Assembly: GCA_964587655.1 (NCBI GenBank) | Contig: CAZPMT010000011.1 | Coordinates: 1 to 64,000 of the forward strand | Length of the DNA: 64,000 bases | Direction of reading: 5' to 3' | Source of the DNA: CAZPMT01 sp964587655 | GTDB lineage: Bacteria > Hydrogenedentota > Hydrogenedentia > Hydrogenedentales > SLHB01 | Shown: one piece after another, positions 26,304 through 35,553 of the stretch | How the letters are laid out: the number at the start of each line of letters is the position of its first letter | How positions within the stretch are numbered: position 1 is the stretch's first letter | Program-made: the position numbers and the translations under genes | The notes under the pieces: generated by a model | What the model was told of the DNA's origin: nothing | The model's database searches: none | Seen by the model: only the letters and a program-made list of their open reading frames with translations

Positions 26304-27093
26304 CGAACTCGCCGTCGAGTCCAGTCTTGTGGTTCTTGTGGAAGAAGCCGCCCATGGAGAGATACTCGATGTTCGGATATTGCTTGTCGCGTTCGTAACT
26401 GAAGCGATGGACGTGGCCGCACACGTAGAGGATCTTCTTCCCGGAGGCGGCGAGGGCCTCGCGCAGGGCCTCGGCGTTCGTGAGTCGGCGGAACGGGTGG
26501 GACGAATACCCGTGCGTGCGATTCAACACCGGGTAGTGCGCGGCGACGATGACGCGCGGCCCGCATTTTTTCAAGAGGCCGGAAACGGCCTCGATCTTGT
26601 CCCGCGTTACACGGCCGCGCGCCGTCAGATAGCGCGGGCAAGCGCTTGGGACGAGAATCACCGAAGTCCCGCCCGGAAGGCGCCGCAACGCCGGGTAACC
26701 CTCCGGCGGCATGAACTCGGCGAAGTATTGCTCGAACCGTCTGGCGCGTCGCGCCTCGAAGGTGTATGCGTCGTGGTTGCCGGGCATCAGGTGGATCGCC
26801 AGGCCGCGGTCGCGGAGACCCCGGACGAAACGCGCCGCCATCTCGAACTCGTCTTGCAGAGACGTCGATGTAAAGTCGCCCGTCAGGATAATCGCCTTCA
26901 CGCCCGTGGCGGCCACGGCGTCTGCAAACGGCTCCGCGTTCTCTATCGCGAACTCGTGACGGCGTCGCATCAGGACGGTGAGATTTCCAAAGAACCGCTT
27001 GTTCATCATTCGGAGAGGATTGAAGACGAGACGCCAGAAATGGATGTCGGCGATGTGGGCTACCCGATCCTCGATAGAATCCAACTGGTTCAT
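26215..27093 (-). CDS. calcineurin-like metallophosphoesterase
   Basis: About 292 aa from ATG 27093 (MNQLDSIEDRVAHIADIH); the frame stays open to 27165, but that stretch looks non-coding. GGCGGG lies 9 nt upstream of the ATG. All five metal motifs are present in order: HIADIHFWR (D-x-H), ILTGDFTS (GD), MPGNHDAY (GNHD), VAAHYPV (H) and VCGHVHRFS (GHxH), giving a di-metal phosphodiesterase or phosphatase. Substrate unknown; 3',5'-cyclic nucleotide and lipid phosphodiesterases share this core. Its last codons are duplicated downstream, beyond the AlbA_2 gene. No signal peptide. Confidence 0.88.
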   Translation of the reverse strand: MNQLDSIEDRVAHIADIHFWRLVFNPLRMMNKRFFGNLTVLMRRRHEFAIENAEPFADAVAATGVKAIILTGDFTSTSLQDEFEMAARFVRGLRDRGLAIHLMPGNHDAYTFEARRARRFEQYFAEFMPPEGYPALRRLPGGTSVILVPSACPRYLTARGRVTRDKIEAVSGLLKKCGPRVIVAAHYPVLNRTHGYSSHPFRRLTNAEALREALAASGKKILYVCGHVHRFSYERDKQYPNIEYLSMGGFFHKNHKTGLDGEFAEIHTRENGFTVMRHTHRQEWNVGEETPR

Positions 27094-27397
27094 TGCAAAA
27101 GACCCGCCAAGCCGACGTGCGCCGCAAGACAACGCGTTTCCATAACGAGCCAGAAGGATCGGCAAAAGCAGGGGACCGTGTCAAGCTTCGGGCATTCTCA
27201 TGCAAACTTGGTCGAGCGCATTCTTCATTGCGCCTACGATCTTCTCGCCGCGCAGATCCGTTGCGACCGGCTTCCCCGCAGAATCCGGTAAGTCCGATTT
27301 ATGCAGAGTGGAAATGCCCTCTCTTCGAAGGTGGAAAGGGAAAGAGGATGCGCAACTTGGGAACGGGAAGGAACTTTCCTGAAGAGTAGCATTCCGT
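27094..27397. other. intergenic region with a possible gene-end remnant
   Basis: 304 nt. On the minus strand a frame ends at 27181 (TGA) with GKPVATDLRGEKIVGAMKNA and then LDQVCMRMPEA, which reads like a genuine protein C-terminus, yet no start or domain precedes it within the gap. I do not recognise the family. No promoter is confident. Confidence 0.3.
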
Positions 27398-27826
27398 CTA
27401 TTCGAGGTTCGGATATTGAACAGGTTCTGGGCCTAGCTTACTGATGAGGCGTGGGTAGTCGATGTCTTTCTGTTCGGGCTTTTCTTTGCCGCGTTTTCGG
27501 ACCTCGAATATCCAATCGTCGCCGAAATCGAACCAATAGAACAGTTTTTGGCCCTTCGGAACCGGAAAGATCTTCTTGAGCGGAATCCTGTACATTTTTT
27601 CGTGCCGGACCTCCCATTCATCATCGTCGGCCACGTATGTTCTGTGGCTTCTCATGGTGCGCGCCATAAAGAACATGAACAAATGGTCGCTGTCGAATCC
27701 CGTGAGATCCTGCATCGTATGATGCAATTCACCAAGCGTCATGTCATCACGCGCCTCGATTGTTCTTTCAAACTCTGTGGAGTAATACGTTCCGCCCACG
27801 AGTTTTATGAACAATGTGCAAATCAT
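27398..27826 (-). CDS. plasmid pRiA4b ORF-3-like protein
   Basis: 142 aa. The family hallmark is the Y-x-F/Y-D-F-G-D-D-W block, here LFYWFDFGDDWIFEVRK near residue 95, preceded by the N-terminal MTLGELHHTMQDLTGFDSDH and a central acidic segment (VADDDEWEVRHEK). The family is widespread, often next to mobile elements, and has no established biochemical role. GGAGG lies 5 nt before the ATG. At about 140 aa it is shorter than two-domain members but near the length of the core domain. No operon partner is evident. Confidence 0.85.
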   Translation of the reverse strand: MICTLFIKLVGGTYYSTEFERTIEARDDMTLGELHHTMQDLTGFDSDHLFMFFMARTMRSHRTYVADDDEWEVRHEKMYRIPLKKIFPVPKGQKLFYWFDFGDDWIFEVRKRGKEKPEQKDIDYPRLISKLGPEPVQYPNLE

Positions 27827-27981
27827 GTCTTTCCTCCTTGCCGGACGAGCGAGATCGCTCGTGAATTATCGCACCTTATCAAGAATCCATTCCACGCGCA
27901 CGGTCGAGCAGGAGCTCTACGCTACCGAGCGTGCATTACATGGTGGATACCACTTCGCTTTGCTCACACTGAGGGCCTTCG

Positions 27982-29718
27982 CTACGTATCCTCGATATAC
28001 TTGAACCAGGTGTTGTAGAGGACGAATGAGAGGACGGCTACGAGGAGTAAGGCTGCGGTGGCTTCGGTGAAGCGGTGGAGGACGAGGTATACGGGGCAGA
28101 GGTACATGGCTATTAGCCAGGGGATGCCGATGACGATGTTGAGTGCGTCACGTTTGAAAGTGGCGATGTTGGACCGGTTTGAAACCGGTCCTACGAGACT
28201 CGCTATGGGTTTCCAGAAACCGGCCGGGCGGACTTGCGTGTAGAACGCGATCAGCGTCTTCCGGTCCGTGGGCTCGGTCGCGAGCGTGACTGCGACGGCA
28301 ATGATCAGAACGGTAAGGGCGATCGCGGGGAATGTGATGTATAGCGGCATGTCCGCGAAGTAGGGCACAAAAGCCTGAACAAGTGACAAGGCCATGCCTG
28401 AAAGGGTCCCGATGGCGTAACCCCAACCGTTCATGCGCCACCAATACCAGCGCAGGACGTTCGGCATTAACACGCCCGCGCCGAGCGTGCCCATGATCCA
28501 CATGAACATCTGGTTGATGGACTTGGCCGCGAACCCGACGCTGATCCCTAGCACGATTAGCAACGCGGAGGAGATGTAGCTCGCGTAAATCAACTGTCTC
28601 TGCGATGCGTCGGGGTTGATGTACTTGTGATAGATGTCTTTGACGATGTAGCTCGCGCCGCCGTTCACGGTCGAGTTGAACGTGGCGAGAAAGCCGGAAA
28701 GCAGCGCGGCAAGCACGAACCCGCGCACGCCGGCGGGAAGCATGCCCTGGATGACGGAAGGCAGGACCTTCTCCGGGTCGCCTTGCTCCGTCAGTCCGAC
28801 GATTCCCATTGCAGCGAGAGCCATGGCCATCGGCCAGCGCACGGTGTGGATCACGCCCCACAAGGCCCCGAGTTTCGAGGCTTCTTTCGGGGTGCGCGCG
28901 GCGAGGAAACGCTGGAAATCGTACAACTGCTCCGGGCCGGACAATGAAAGCAGGAGGCCCTTCATGACCCAGACGATCAATAGCGCGCCGAACAGTTCGT
29001 ACTCGGTGCTCGACAAATATGCGAAGCGCCATTGCGGTACAAGGCTGTGCCATTCGGGAACGACCTTCGCGCTCAACATCTCCGGCGATACGCGCAGGAA
29101 TCCAAGGACCGCGATCAAGATCGCGCCCGCGCTCAGGACGACGGTCTGAAAGATCTCGACGAGCACGACGCCATGAAAGCCGCCGACGATCACGTAGGTC
29201 CCGGTCACACCGATGATCAGCGCGGCGCAGACGTGCTCGTTGAACGGCAGGAACACGGCGCCGAACTTGCCCATGCCCGTCGCGCCGTACGCGAGAAACG
29301 CCGTGATGGTCAGGACGGCGTAGAGCGTGTAGGACGCGCGCGCGAGTTCGCCGGCCTTGCCGCGTCCGAACCGTGTCTCCATCCATTCGGAACCCGTCAT
29401 CACGCCGGAACGGCGGATCCATTTGCCCATGTAGACCATGTAGAAGACGGGAATGATGAAGCCCCAGATCCATTGGACCCACATGCCTTTCATGCCCATC
29501 ACGACGAACAGGCTCACGATCCACATGGTGCCGGTAATGTCGAAATACGAGGAACTGCCCGACATCGCCAGAGCCCACCACGGCAGTTGCCGCTCGCCGA
29601 GAAAGTAACTCCCGATGTTCTTCGCGGCCCGCCGTTTCATCACGGTCCCCAACGTGATGACGACCGCCAGGTACGCGACAACGACGACAATGTCCACACC
29701 GCTCAAACGGATCGACAT
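27982..29718 (-). CDS. sodium:solute symporter (SSS family)
   Basis: 578 aa with about 14 membrane helices. It starts IVVVVAYLAVVITLGTVMKR, then SMA-type helix YFLGERQLPWWALAMSGSSS, and has the SSS core segments SYFDITGTMWIVSLF, YVIVGGFHGVVLVEIFQTVV and FLATFNSTVNGGASYIVKDI. These proteins import sugars, acids or nucleosides with sodium. AAGGTG precedes the ATG. Between the transmembrane core and the last helices, a 21-bp palindrome (28171-28191) lies in frame in a cytoplasmic linker (VGPVSNRSN). Placed next to an exported GH38 protein, uptake of released sugar is likely but not proven. Confidence 0.9.
   Translation of the reverse strand: MSIRLSGVDIVVVVAYLAVVITLGTVMKRRAAKNIGSYFLGERQLPWWALAMSGSSSYFDITGTMWIVSLFVVMGMKGMWVQWIWGFIIPVFYMVYMGKWIRRSGVMTGSEWMETRFGRGKAGELARASYTLYAVLTITAFLAYGATGMGKFGAVFLPFNEHVCAALIIGVTGTYVIVGGFHGVVLVEIFQTVVLSAGAILIAVLGFLRVSPEMLSAKVVPEWHSLVPQWRFAYLSSTEYELFGALLIVWVMKGLLLSLSGPEQLYDFQRFLAARTPKEASKLGALWGVIHTVRWPMAMALAAMGIVGLTEQGDPEKVLPSVIQGMLPAGVRGFVLAALLSGFLATFNSTVNGGASYIVKDIYHKYINPDASQRQLIYASYISSALLIVLGISVGFAAKSINQMFMWIMGTLGAGVLMPNVLRWYWWRMNGWGYAIGTLSGMALSLVQAFVPYFADMPLYITFPAIALTVLIIAVAVTLATEPTDRKTLIAFYTQVRPAGFWKPIASLVGPVSNRSNIATFKRDALNIVIGIPWLIAMYLCPVYLVLHRFTEATAALLLVAVLSFVLYNTWFKYIEDT
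28171..28191. repeat. 21-bp perfect palindrome inside the symporter gene
   Basis: GGACCGGTTT, one central base, AAACCGGTCC, followed by TACGAG. It is read in frame as part of GPVSNRS in the symporter's linker. Resembles the short palindromes scattered between genes elsewhere in the window. Confidence 0.85.
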
Positions 29719-29797
29719 ACAGCACCTTCAGTAGGGCCGGTTTTTCCAAGACTGGCCCATCGAGCTTGGTTCAGATTTCGCGTACTGAACCAGAATG

Positions 29798-29884
29798 GCG
29801 TCATTCCCGCGAAAGCGGGAATCCAGAACACACACGCCGCCGCGCAACCTCCGCACTGGATTCCCGCTTTCGCGGGAATGACGC
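29798..29884. repeat. VIPAKAGIQ-type palindromic repeat, locus 1
   Basis: Arms 29798-29826 and 29856-29884 are perfect 29-nt complements (core TTCCCGCGAAAGCGGGAA). Translated it gives the widespread VIPAKAGIQ/WIPAFAGMT peptides, marking a known REP-like repeat class. Lies between the symporter and the GH38 gene and may also terminate transcripts. Confidence 0.92.
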
Positions 29885-29968
29885 AGCATTCTAGGCTCGT
29901 TGAGAGAACGGGCATATTACGACGGCATTTTTTCCACAAGCTCTCCGAAACCGGCCCTGCCAGATGGA

Positions 29969-32900
29969 TCATTTCGGATGGGTTTCGAGCACCAGCGTCA
30001 CGATGGACCGAGCGGCTACCTGAACTCCCACAGCGTTCTTTGATACCTTTAACGCTTCGCCGTTCTGTCCGAAAAGATCTGTCTTCGACGCGCTCTTGAT
30101 GCGCAGCTTCGGGAACTCGATCGAGGTCGATGCCGCTTCGTTCGACGGGTTGTACAGCCGCGCGAACAATCGTCCGTTGTCGTCCTGCGTCAGTTCCGCC
30201 AGCATCACCGGCCCGTCGTCCATTTTGAGGAGGGATTCCTCAGCACGCCGCGCCGTTACGCGCGCTGTCATCACGGTCGAGTCGAGGTGTTCCCACCCGA
30301 ACCGGGTGGCCGCTACCGGGTCGAAACTCCGATCGGTAAGCTTGATCGCGAACGAGAACGGGATGCTGCCTCCCTGCGAGGCCTTGTAGTTCGTATGCCA
30401 GTAGTTATTGAACACGTAGGCAAAGACCGTGCCGCGATTGTTATCCACCTTCGCGGGCCACGCGCCGCGATTCATATTGCCGACCGTGAACAGCGGCGCT
30501 TCGCGCGTCGCCACATACGCGGCGATCTTGCCGTCGCTCACTGCCGCGAAACTGTTCGCCGCGTACCATTCACGGCAGGCCCCCGCTGGTTGCTCGCGGT
30601 CCGCTTCGACGATGCCGTAAGGCAGATCGAAAAACGTTCGTGCGTTGTCAGGCGCATCCAGCTTGAACGGGAACGCGAAGTACCCCGCCTCCTTTTCAGT
30701 GGTCTCTTCCTTATCCACTCTGTTGAATAATTGTAGACGCCCATCGGGCTGGAACAAGCAGGTTGTCGTGACACTCGGCAGGTTGGGTCCCTTTCGGACG
30801 ATGCTCAGAGATGGAAGGAAGCCCTCGGCGCCGGGGAGCATCTGGACTTCCGTCTCCACATGGGATAGGGGTTGCAGCGCCGGCGCGGCTTTGGCGCCGG
30901 GGTGGACTAGCGACGTGTCCTTGCCGCCGGTGACATAGATAAACTGATTGACGCCGTAACCGCTTGACGTGTCCACCCATTCGCGATGAGTCCGCAGATC
31001 CTCAATGCTCGAAAAGGCGCCGGTCTTCGGATCGATCTTGTAGCGGAAACTCGGCGTTTCCCACGTATATTGGTCCGGGCCTTTGCGAAGTAGCGAAGCG
31101 TCTTCCGGGTCAGTCTTCAGAGTATCGAGCTTGTAGTGCCGATAGCCCATGGGCGGGACCTGCTTCGCCACAAATATGTGTGCTTTAGCCCCCTCGGGGA
31201 TTGTGACTTCAATGTCGCGCGGCCATGAACACTCATTGAAGACCGCGAGATAGCCCCTGCCGTCTTCTCCGCGGGAGCCTGATTGGCGCTTCTTGTCAAG
31301 GATCTCTCGCCCACAACGCTGGAAGAGGTCCGTTGCCATCTGCGTTGCGCGTCTGGCGTATGACGCCTTGTATTCCCATTGTTTGACGGTCTGCTCGCCT
31401 TTCGGGTCCGAGATGCTTCCCGCCGCGCCCCACGTGTGCTCATCGTAGTAGATTGCGTCATCCCATGCCTTGCCGAAATCGGCCTTCGGGAACTTGAACT
31501 TGGGATCATGCGCGGCGGCCAACGCGAACCAGCGCTCTGCGGCGTTCAGTTGCGCTTTCGCAATCCGATTCATGCCGGTCTCGTTAGCCGACGATGCCGC
31601 GCCGTCTTCCCAGTAGGAACCCATGTCGCCGCGGAATACGGGAAGGTCTTGCGCGAAGTTCAGCTCGACGTATTGGAAGAATTCGTCGACACGTGCGACG
31701 ATGATCCGGGGGAACTCCCAGGTCTTGTTCCATTCCTCGGCGACATCGATGAAGCGCGGCGTCACGGACTCGTTGTCCCAGAATGCGCCGTTGCCATATA
31801 TGGCGTCGCCGGGATAATCAGGCCGGTCAATGGCTTTGAGCCAGCCGGGAAGCTTCTGTTCGAGAATGTCGACACTATCGCGCAGGCCGATGACCTGCGC
31901 CTGAGCGTATGAGCGCGTGAAGACGGCCATCACGCGCGAGCCGTCCAATCCTTCCCACCAGAAAGGCGATTGGAACATCCGCTTGTCCGCGTGCTTGAAA
32001 ACCGGCCCGCGGTCCTCGTTGATACCCTCAACGAAATACTTCACCCCCGCCTGCTTGAGGAACATCGGCAACGTGCCGACGGTCGTCGGCACATCGGTGA
32101 TCGTCGCGACGGTGACGGGGACGTTGTGGGCGCGTCCGAATTTCTGCGCAGGCTCGAGCACCTTGGCCATTTCCTCTCCCGAGCACAGGCCCGTGAGCAT
32201 GTTGAGATAGAGGCCCGTCAGGCCGATGCGCCCTTCCGTGATGCGCCGCTCGAGCAGCTTGAACTCGTCATCGCCCTGTTTACGGTACCAGTCCGCTTGC
32301 GCGAACACCTCGAGATTCCATTTGAAGTCCGGATGCGATTCGCAGGCCTTCAACACGGACGCCGTGTTCGCATTGTGCCGCTCGAAGATCTTCTCCTGAA
32401 GGTCCGTGTACCCGATGTCGGTGTGCGCGGAAGGCGCGACGTAGATCTTCCACTTGCGTTCGGGCCGGGCCTCGAATTCCGCCTCGGCCGTCTTCTTTCC
32501 GGCGCGAACGGTTACCTTGCCGGACGCGGTTTGCGTGAAGGGCTGCACAAAGAGGCAGAACTTGTTCGTACCTTGTTCGAGCTTGACCTTCTGCAAGGAA
32601 TCTTTCACGTCCGCGAGGGCGATCTCCGCTTCGCCCTCAAGGCCCGCGTTGTCGACGACAACGCGAACCGCTTGCTTCAGTACGCCGTCGACGTTCTTGA
32701 AGAACGGCGTTGACAATGCCGTCACGCTTGCGACGTCCGCGCCCGTGACATCCGCCGTTTCCAGCGACAGGGCGTCGTACAAGAGCCAACTATTCTCCGA
32801 CACGGTGAGCGTGATCTGATTGCGTCCGCGATGCAGAATGCTCGCCGGGAACAGAAACGCGCGCGTGGCCGGGCGTCCGGCCTTGGGATCCGACAAGGCT

Positions 32901-33322
32901 CGTTCGTCGCCGCCCGGCTGAAACGTCATGGTTCGGCGGAGCGCGTCATTGACGTTGACCTCGAGTACGGGCGTGGCCCCGCCGTGCGCGCTGACCGTGT
33001 TGATGATCAGGCGGCACGCGCGTTTGGGCGTCCGCGCCAGGTCAAACTCGATCCGGAACGGATGCGTGCGCGAACCGGCCCACGGGTCCGACGGCCCCGG
33101 ATGAATGAAGGGCCAATCCGTGTCCGGCTTGCTGCGTCCCACGACGAAGGCCACGTCGTTCGGGAAACGCGCATTGTACTCGTCGAACTTGCCCGCGATG
33201 GCCAAGTCCGCGTACGAAGAGTCCTTCTGTCCGATGCTCCACAATGTATCCGCACGTGCGGATCCCGCCAACAGCGTGAGCGCCAGGATTACCAACGGCA
33301 AGTACACGATATCTGTCTTCAT
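29969..33322 (-). CDS. exported GH38 alpha-mannosidase with N-terminal lyase-like accessory domain
   Basis: 1117 aa from ATG 33322, with GGAGG 8 nt upstream; the frame extends to 33616 without support. Signal peptide: KTDIVYLPLVILALTLLAG, cleaved near SARA-D. Residues ~25-200 look like a polysaccharide-lyase-4 type beta-sandwich (DTLWSIGQKDSSYADLAIAG). A second beta domain with NPxxG-like repeats leads to the GH38 barrel: APSAHTDIGYTDLQEK (metal site) near residue 330, with WEGLDGSRVMAVFTRSYAQA and YDEHTWGAAGSI downstream. C-terminal beta domains complete the family layout. Predicted secreted or periplasmic and active on alpha-mannosides, although this divergent branch may prefer another sugar. 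Confidence 0.85.
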   Translation of the reverse strand: MKTDIVYLPLVILALTLLAGSARADTLWSIGQKDSSYADLAIAGKFDEYNARFPNDVAFVVGRSKPDTDWPFIHPGPSDPWAGSRTHPFRIEFDLARTPKRACRLIINTVSAHGGATPVLEVNVNDALRRTMTFQPGGDERALSDPKAGRPATRAFLFPASILHRGRNQITLTVSENSWLLYDALSLETADVTGADVASVTALSTPFFKNVDGVLKQAVRVVVDNAGLEGEAEIALADVKDSLQKVKLEQGTNKFCLFVQPFTQTASGKVTVRAGKKTAEAEFEARPERKWKIYVAPSAHTDIGYTDLQEKIFERHNANTASVLKACESHPDFKWNLEVFAQADWYRKQGDDEFKLLERRITEGRIGLTGLYLNMLTGLCSGEEMAKVLEPAQKFGRAHNVPVTVATITDVPTTVGTLPMFLKQAGVKYFVEGINEDRGPVFKHADKRMFQSPFWWEGLDGSRVMAVFTRSYAQAQVIGLRDSVDILEQKLPGWLKAIDRPDYPGDAIYGNGAFWDNESVTPRFIDVAEEWNKTWEFPRIIVARVDEFFQYVELNFAQDLPVFRGDMGSYWEDGAASSANETGMNRIAKAQLNAAERWFALAAAHDPKFKFPKADFGKAWDDAIYYDEHTWGAAGSISDPKGEQTVKQWEYKASYARRATQMATDLFQRCGREILDKKRQSGSRGEDGRGYLAVFNECSWPRDIEVTIPEGAKAHIFVAKQVPPMGYRHYKLDTLKTDPEDASLLRKGPDQYTWETPSFRYKIDPKTGAFSSIEDLRTHREWVDTSSGYGVNQFIYVTGGKDTSLVHPGAKAAPALQPLSHVETEVQMLPGAEGFLPSLSIVRKGPNLPSVTTTCLFQPDGRLQLFNRVDKEETTEKEAGYFAFPFKLDAPDNARTFFDLPYGIVEADREQPAGACREWYAANSFAAVSDGKIAAYVATREAPLFTVGNMNRGAWPAKVDNNRGTVFAYVFNNYWHTNYKASQGGSIPFSFAIKLTDRSFDPVAATRFGWEHLDSTVMTARVTARRAEESLLKMDDGPVMLAELTQDDNGRLFARLYNPSNEAASTSIEFPKLRIKSASKTDLFGQNGEALKVSKNAVGVQVAARSIVTLVLETHPK

Positions 33323-33401
33323 GACGTTTTCCTCCGTGTAAGCGAGAGTCTCGCATGGCCATTGGGGAAAAGGCAACTTTGGGGGGTAAGAGCGGCGGGG
33401 C

Positions 33402-35159
33402 CTAAGGTGCGGGAGGCCAGTCGATATCGAAACTCTGCCCCCCGTCGTAGATCGTATTGTCCACTTCAAGGGCACTGAAGGCCGAGGCCGGGTCGGTGAT
33501 CGCAACGTCGAAATCGAACTTGAGGATGGAGCCGAAGGCGGCATAGGGAATTGCGGTGTAGATGTTGTCAGGCGCGGCGGACTCGACAAGAATACGCTTT
33601 CCTCCCTCGGGATCATCGCTCACGGTCAAGTTCCACTCGGCGTCGTCGCACAGGCCGCCTTCTGTGGCGCTTACCAGGCTCACGGCAAACGAGTGCGCGC
33701 TCTCCGCGCGGAGCGAGAGCCGCGTGATATACCGAGGGACGTACGTGGCGCGGAGGAAGGCTGTCGTCGCATCGGCGCTCGATGATATGGCCATCCGCAA
33801 CTCGCCGAGCAAGGGATTGCCGGCATGGTCCACTGGATTGTAGACGGCGCTCGACGGCGCGGCGTAGTCGAGGCTGTCCCCCGCGAGTTCCAGCGTGAAC
33901 GAGGGCAGGAACGACGCCTGCGCCGTACGCTTCAAAGTGGCCCAGCGGAGGATATACTGTCCGCCGAGGTCCGTGATGATCTGCTGGAAACGTTCCCCGA
34001 GTTCTTCCACGGTCGAGGCGGAATAGTACTGGCCGCTGGTCTGCGAAGTGATCACTTGCAGCGCGGTAAGGTCGAGTTCCGCGCCGAAGCCGATGCAGTA
34101 GAAGGCAATGCCGCGCTCATTAGCGGAATCGATCGCTTCCTGATAGCTGTGAGTGCTTGATTCGTCGCGCCCGTCCGACAGAAAGACTATCGCTCGTTGC
34201 TCGTCTTTCCGGGCGTCTGCGTCGTTGCTGAACTCCCGCGTGGCGGCGAAGAGAGCATCCCAGCATCGCGTCGCCCCGGAAAGACCACGCACGTACTCCG
34301 TCCATATCGCGTCTATGCGACTCTTCAGATACTCCCTGTCCGTCGTAAAGTCCGCCACCTTCATGAAGGGCGGGTCTTCGCGGTGAAACTCGTATATGCC
34401 CACTTGCGCGTCTTGCGAGAGGGCGTCGAGAAAAACGTCCTTGGCGGCGGCCTCCATGGCGTCAATGGCGTCGGAGCGCCCGTTGCCGTCTGCATCGCCG
34501 TTAATCTCGATGTCCGCCATGCTGAATGTATAGTCGAGGACGAGGTATGTGAGGAGTTGTTTGTTTGCTCCTTTCACGAATTGGAAAACCGTTTCAGAGC
34601 CGATGATCTTCCCATCCTCCTTGCAGGTCACCTGGAACTGGGCCGGCTCGGCAATCACGGAGTGGCCGTTCTCGTCGCTCAGCGAGAAGCTGTACTCGAG
34701 GAGATACGGCGGGGCATAATCCGCGACGATGTTCCGCAACGTCCATCCGCCGGATCCGTTCGTGCTGCCTTCCGAGGTAAGCGTAATCTGCAGTCGTTTC
34801 GAGACGAGGCGGTTTCCCGAAATCGTGATAGTCCCCTTGTGCTGTCCCGCGGAAAGGCCGCTGCGATTAACCGTGACCGTGATTACCTTCTTGCCGCCGG
34901 GCCCAGAGCTTCCCGTGCTCGTACCCGATTCCGGATCGCACGTGAGCCACGGCTGGTCGGTACTCACAACGAAGGACATACTCGGCAGTATGGAAGGATC
35001 CGAGTTCCATACCTGGAACGCCCAGGGCATGTCATTGAGCCCGAAATCATAGGAGTTCTGCGAGAGTGCGATGACATCGTACCGTATCGCCGGACAGCCC
35101 GTCAGTGAAAGACAAGAGAGTCCTAGAAGAACGGCGAGAACGCAACGGAATCGAGCCAT
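33402..35159 (-). CDS. VWA-domain lipoprotein with BACON-like N-terminal domain
   Basis: About 585 aa from ATG 35159, which has GGAGGT 8 nt upstream; the frame opens at 35201 without a site. Lipobox: LSCLSLTGC, with Cys as the lipidated residue. A BACON-like beta domain follows (WLTCDPESGTSTG, then GQHKGTITISGN). The VWA domain begins LTYLVLDYTFSMADIEINGD, where D-Y-T-F-S is the MIDAS motif (normally D-x-S-x-S), and continues with IVFLSDGRDESSTHSY. So it should bind a divalent metal and a protein partner on the cell surface. C-terminus is beta-rich. Monocistronic. Confidence 0.85.
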   Translation of the reverse strand: MARFRCVLAVLLGLSCLSLTGCPAIRYDVIALSQNSYDFGLNDMPWAFQVWNSDPSILPSMSFVVSTDQPWLTCDPESGTSTGSSGPGGKKVITVTVNRSGLSAGQHKGTITISGNRLVSKRLQITLTSEGSTNGSGGWTLRNIVADYAPPYLLEYSFSLSDENGHSVIAEPAQFQVTCKEDGKIIGSETVFQFVKGANKQLLTYLVLDYTFSMADIEINGDADGNGRSDAIDAMEAAAKDVFLDALSQDAQVGIYEFHREDPPFMKVADFTTDREYLKSRIDAIWTEYVRGLSGATRCWDALFAATREFSNDADARKDEQRAIVFLSDGRDESSTHSYQEAIDSANERGIAFYCIGFGAELDLTALQVITSQTSGQYYSASTVEELGERFQQIITDLGGQYILRWATLKRTAQASFLPSFTLELAGDSLDYAAPSSAVYNPVDHAGNPLLGELRMAISSSADATTAFLRATYVPRYITRLSLRAESAHSFAVSLVSATEGGLCDDAEWNLTVSDDPEGGKRILVESAAPDNIYTAIPYAAFGSILKFDFDVAITDPASAFSALEVDNTIYDGGQSFDIDWPPAP

Positions 35160-35304
35160 GATGAGACACCTCCAAACTGGAGTTACGCCATACTGCCGCA
35201 TCCACTATACATGAAGGCTCCCCTGTTGTCACATGAGGAGACGCAGGGCAAACGCATCTAATTGTGCTTGAGATCAGGATTACCTGATTGCGGGCATCGC
35301 CGTC

Positions 35305-35347
35305 GTTTCTTCGTGCTCGTGCTCGTGCTCGTCATCGTAATCGAAGA
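35305..35347. repeat. GATTACG / GAGCACGA repeat, copy 2 (inverted)
   Basis: Contains TCTTCGTGCTCGTGCTCG and ends CATCGTAATCGAAGAAA. Inverted relative to copies at 24332 and 35487. Confidence 0.75.
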
Positions 35348-35486
35348 AATCGGGCAGGACTATGCGATTCGTATGATGCTGGCTGATGTCTCCGGCCCCA
35401 GGACCTCAACGATATGGCCCTGTCTTTCCATTTGGAGCATTCCCGCCTAAGGGAGAACAGAACAAGCAATCTGTCCACCGTAGTTT

Positions 35487-35523
35487 CTTTCGATTACGAT
35501 TACGATAACGAGCACGAGCACGA
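35487..35523. repeat. GATTACG / GAGCACGA repeat, copy 3
   Basis: Contains TTTCGATTACGATTACGA followed by TAACGAGCACGAGCACGA. Same orientation as the copy at 24332. Confidence 0.75.
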
Positions 35524-35553
35524 CACGCACGCGGATCACGATTCCGCCCGAGG

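Larger units (their letters stand above)
35160..35553. other. 394-nt intergenic region with an inverted pair of CA/GATTACG repeats
   Basis: Contains 35305-35347 (GTGCTCGTGCTCG...ATCGTAATCG) and its inverted relative at 35487-35523 (CGATTACGATTACG...GAGCACGAGC). The spacing of ~140 nt could let the two pair. Any promoter for the minus-strand lipoprotein would lie here, but none is clear. Confidence 0.6.

Noticed and set aside
28148..29749. Second minus-strand frame across the symporter
   Set aside because: Arg-rich out-of-frame shadow; the other frame shows clear SSS membrane helices.
24332..35523. CRISPR array
   Set aside because: The GATTACG/GAGCACGA repeats are short-period and not separated by regular unique spacers; no cas genes are present.
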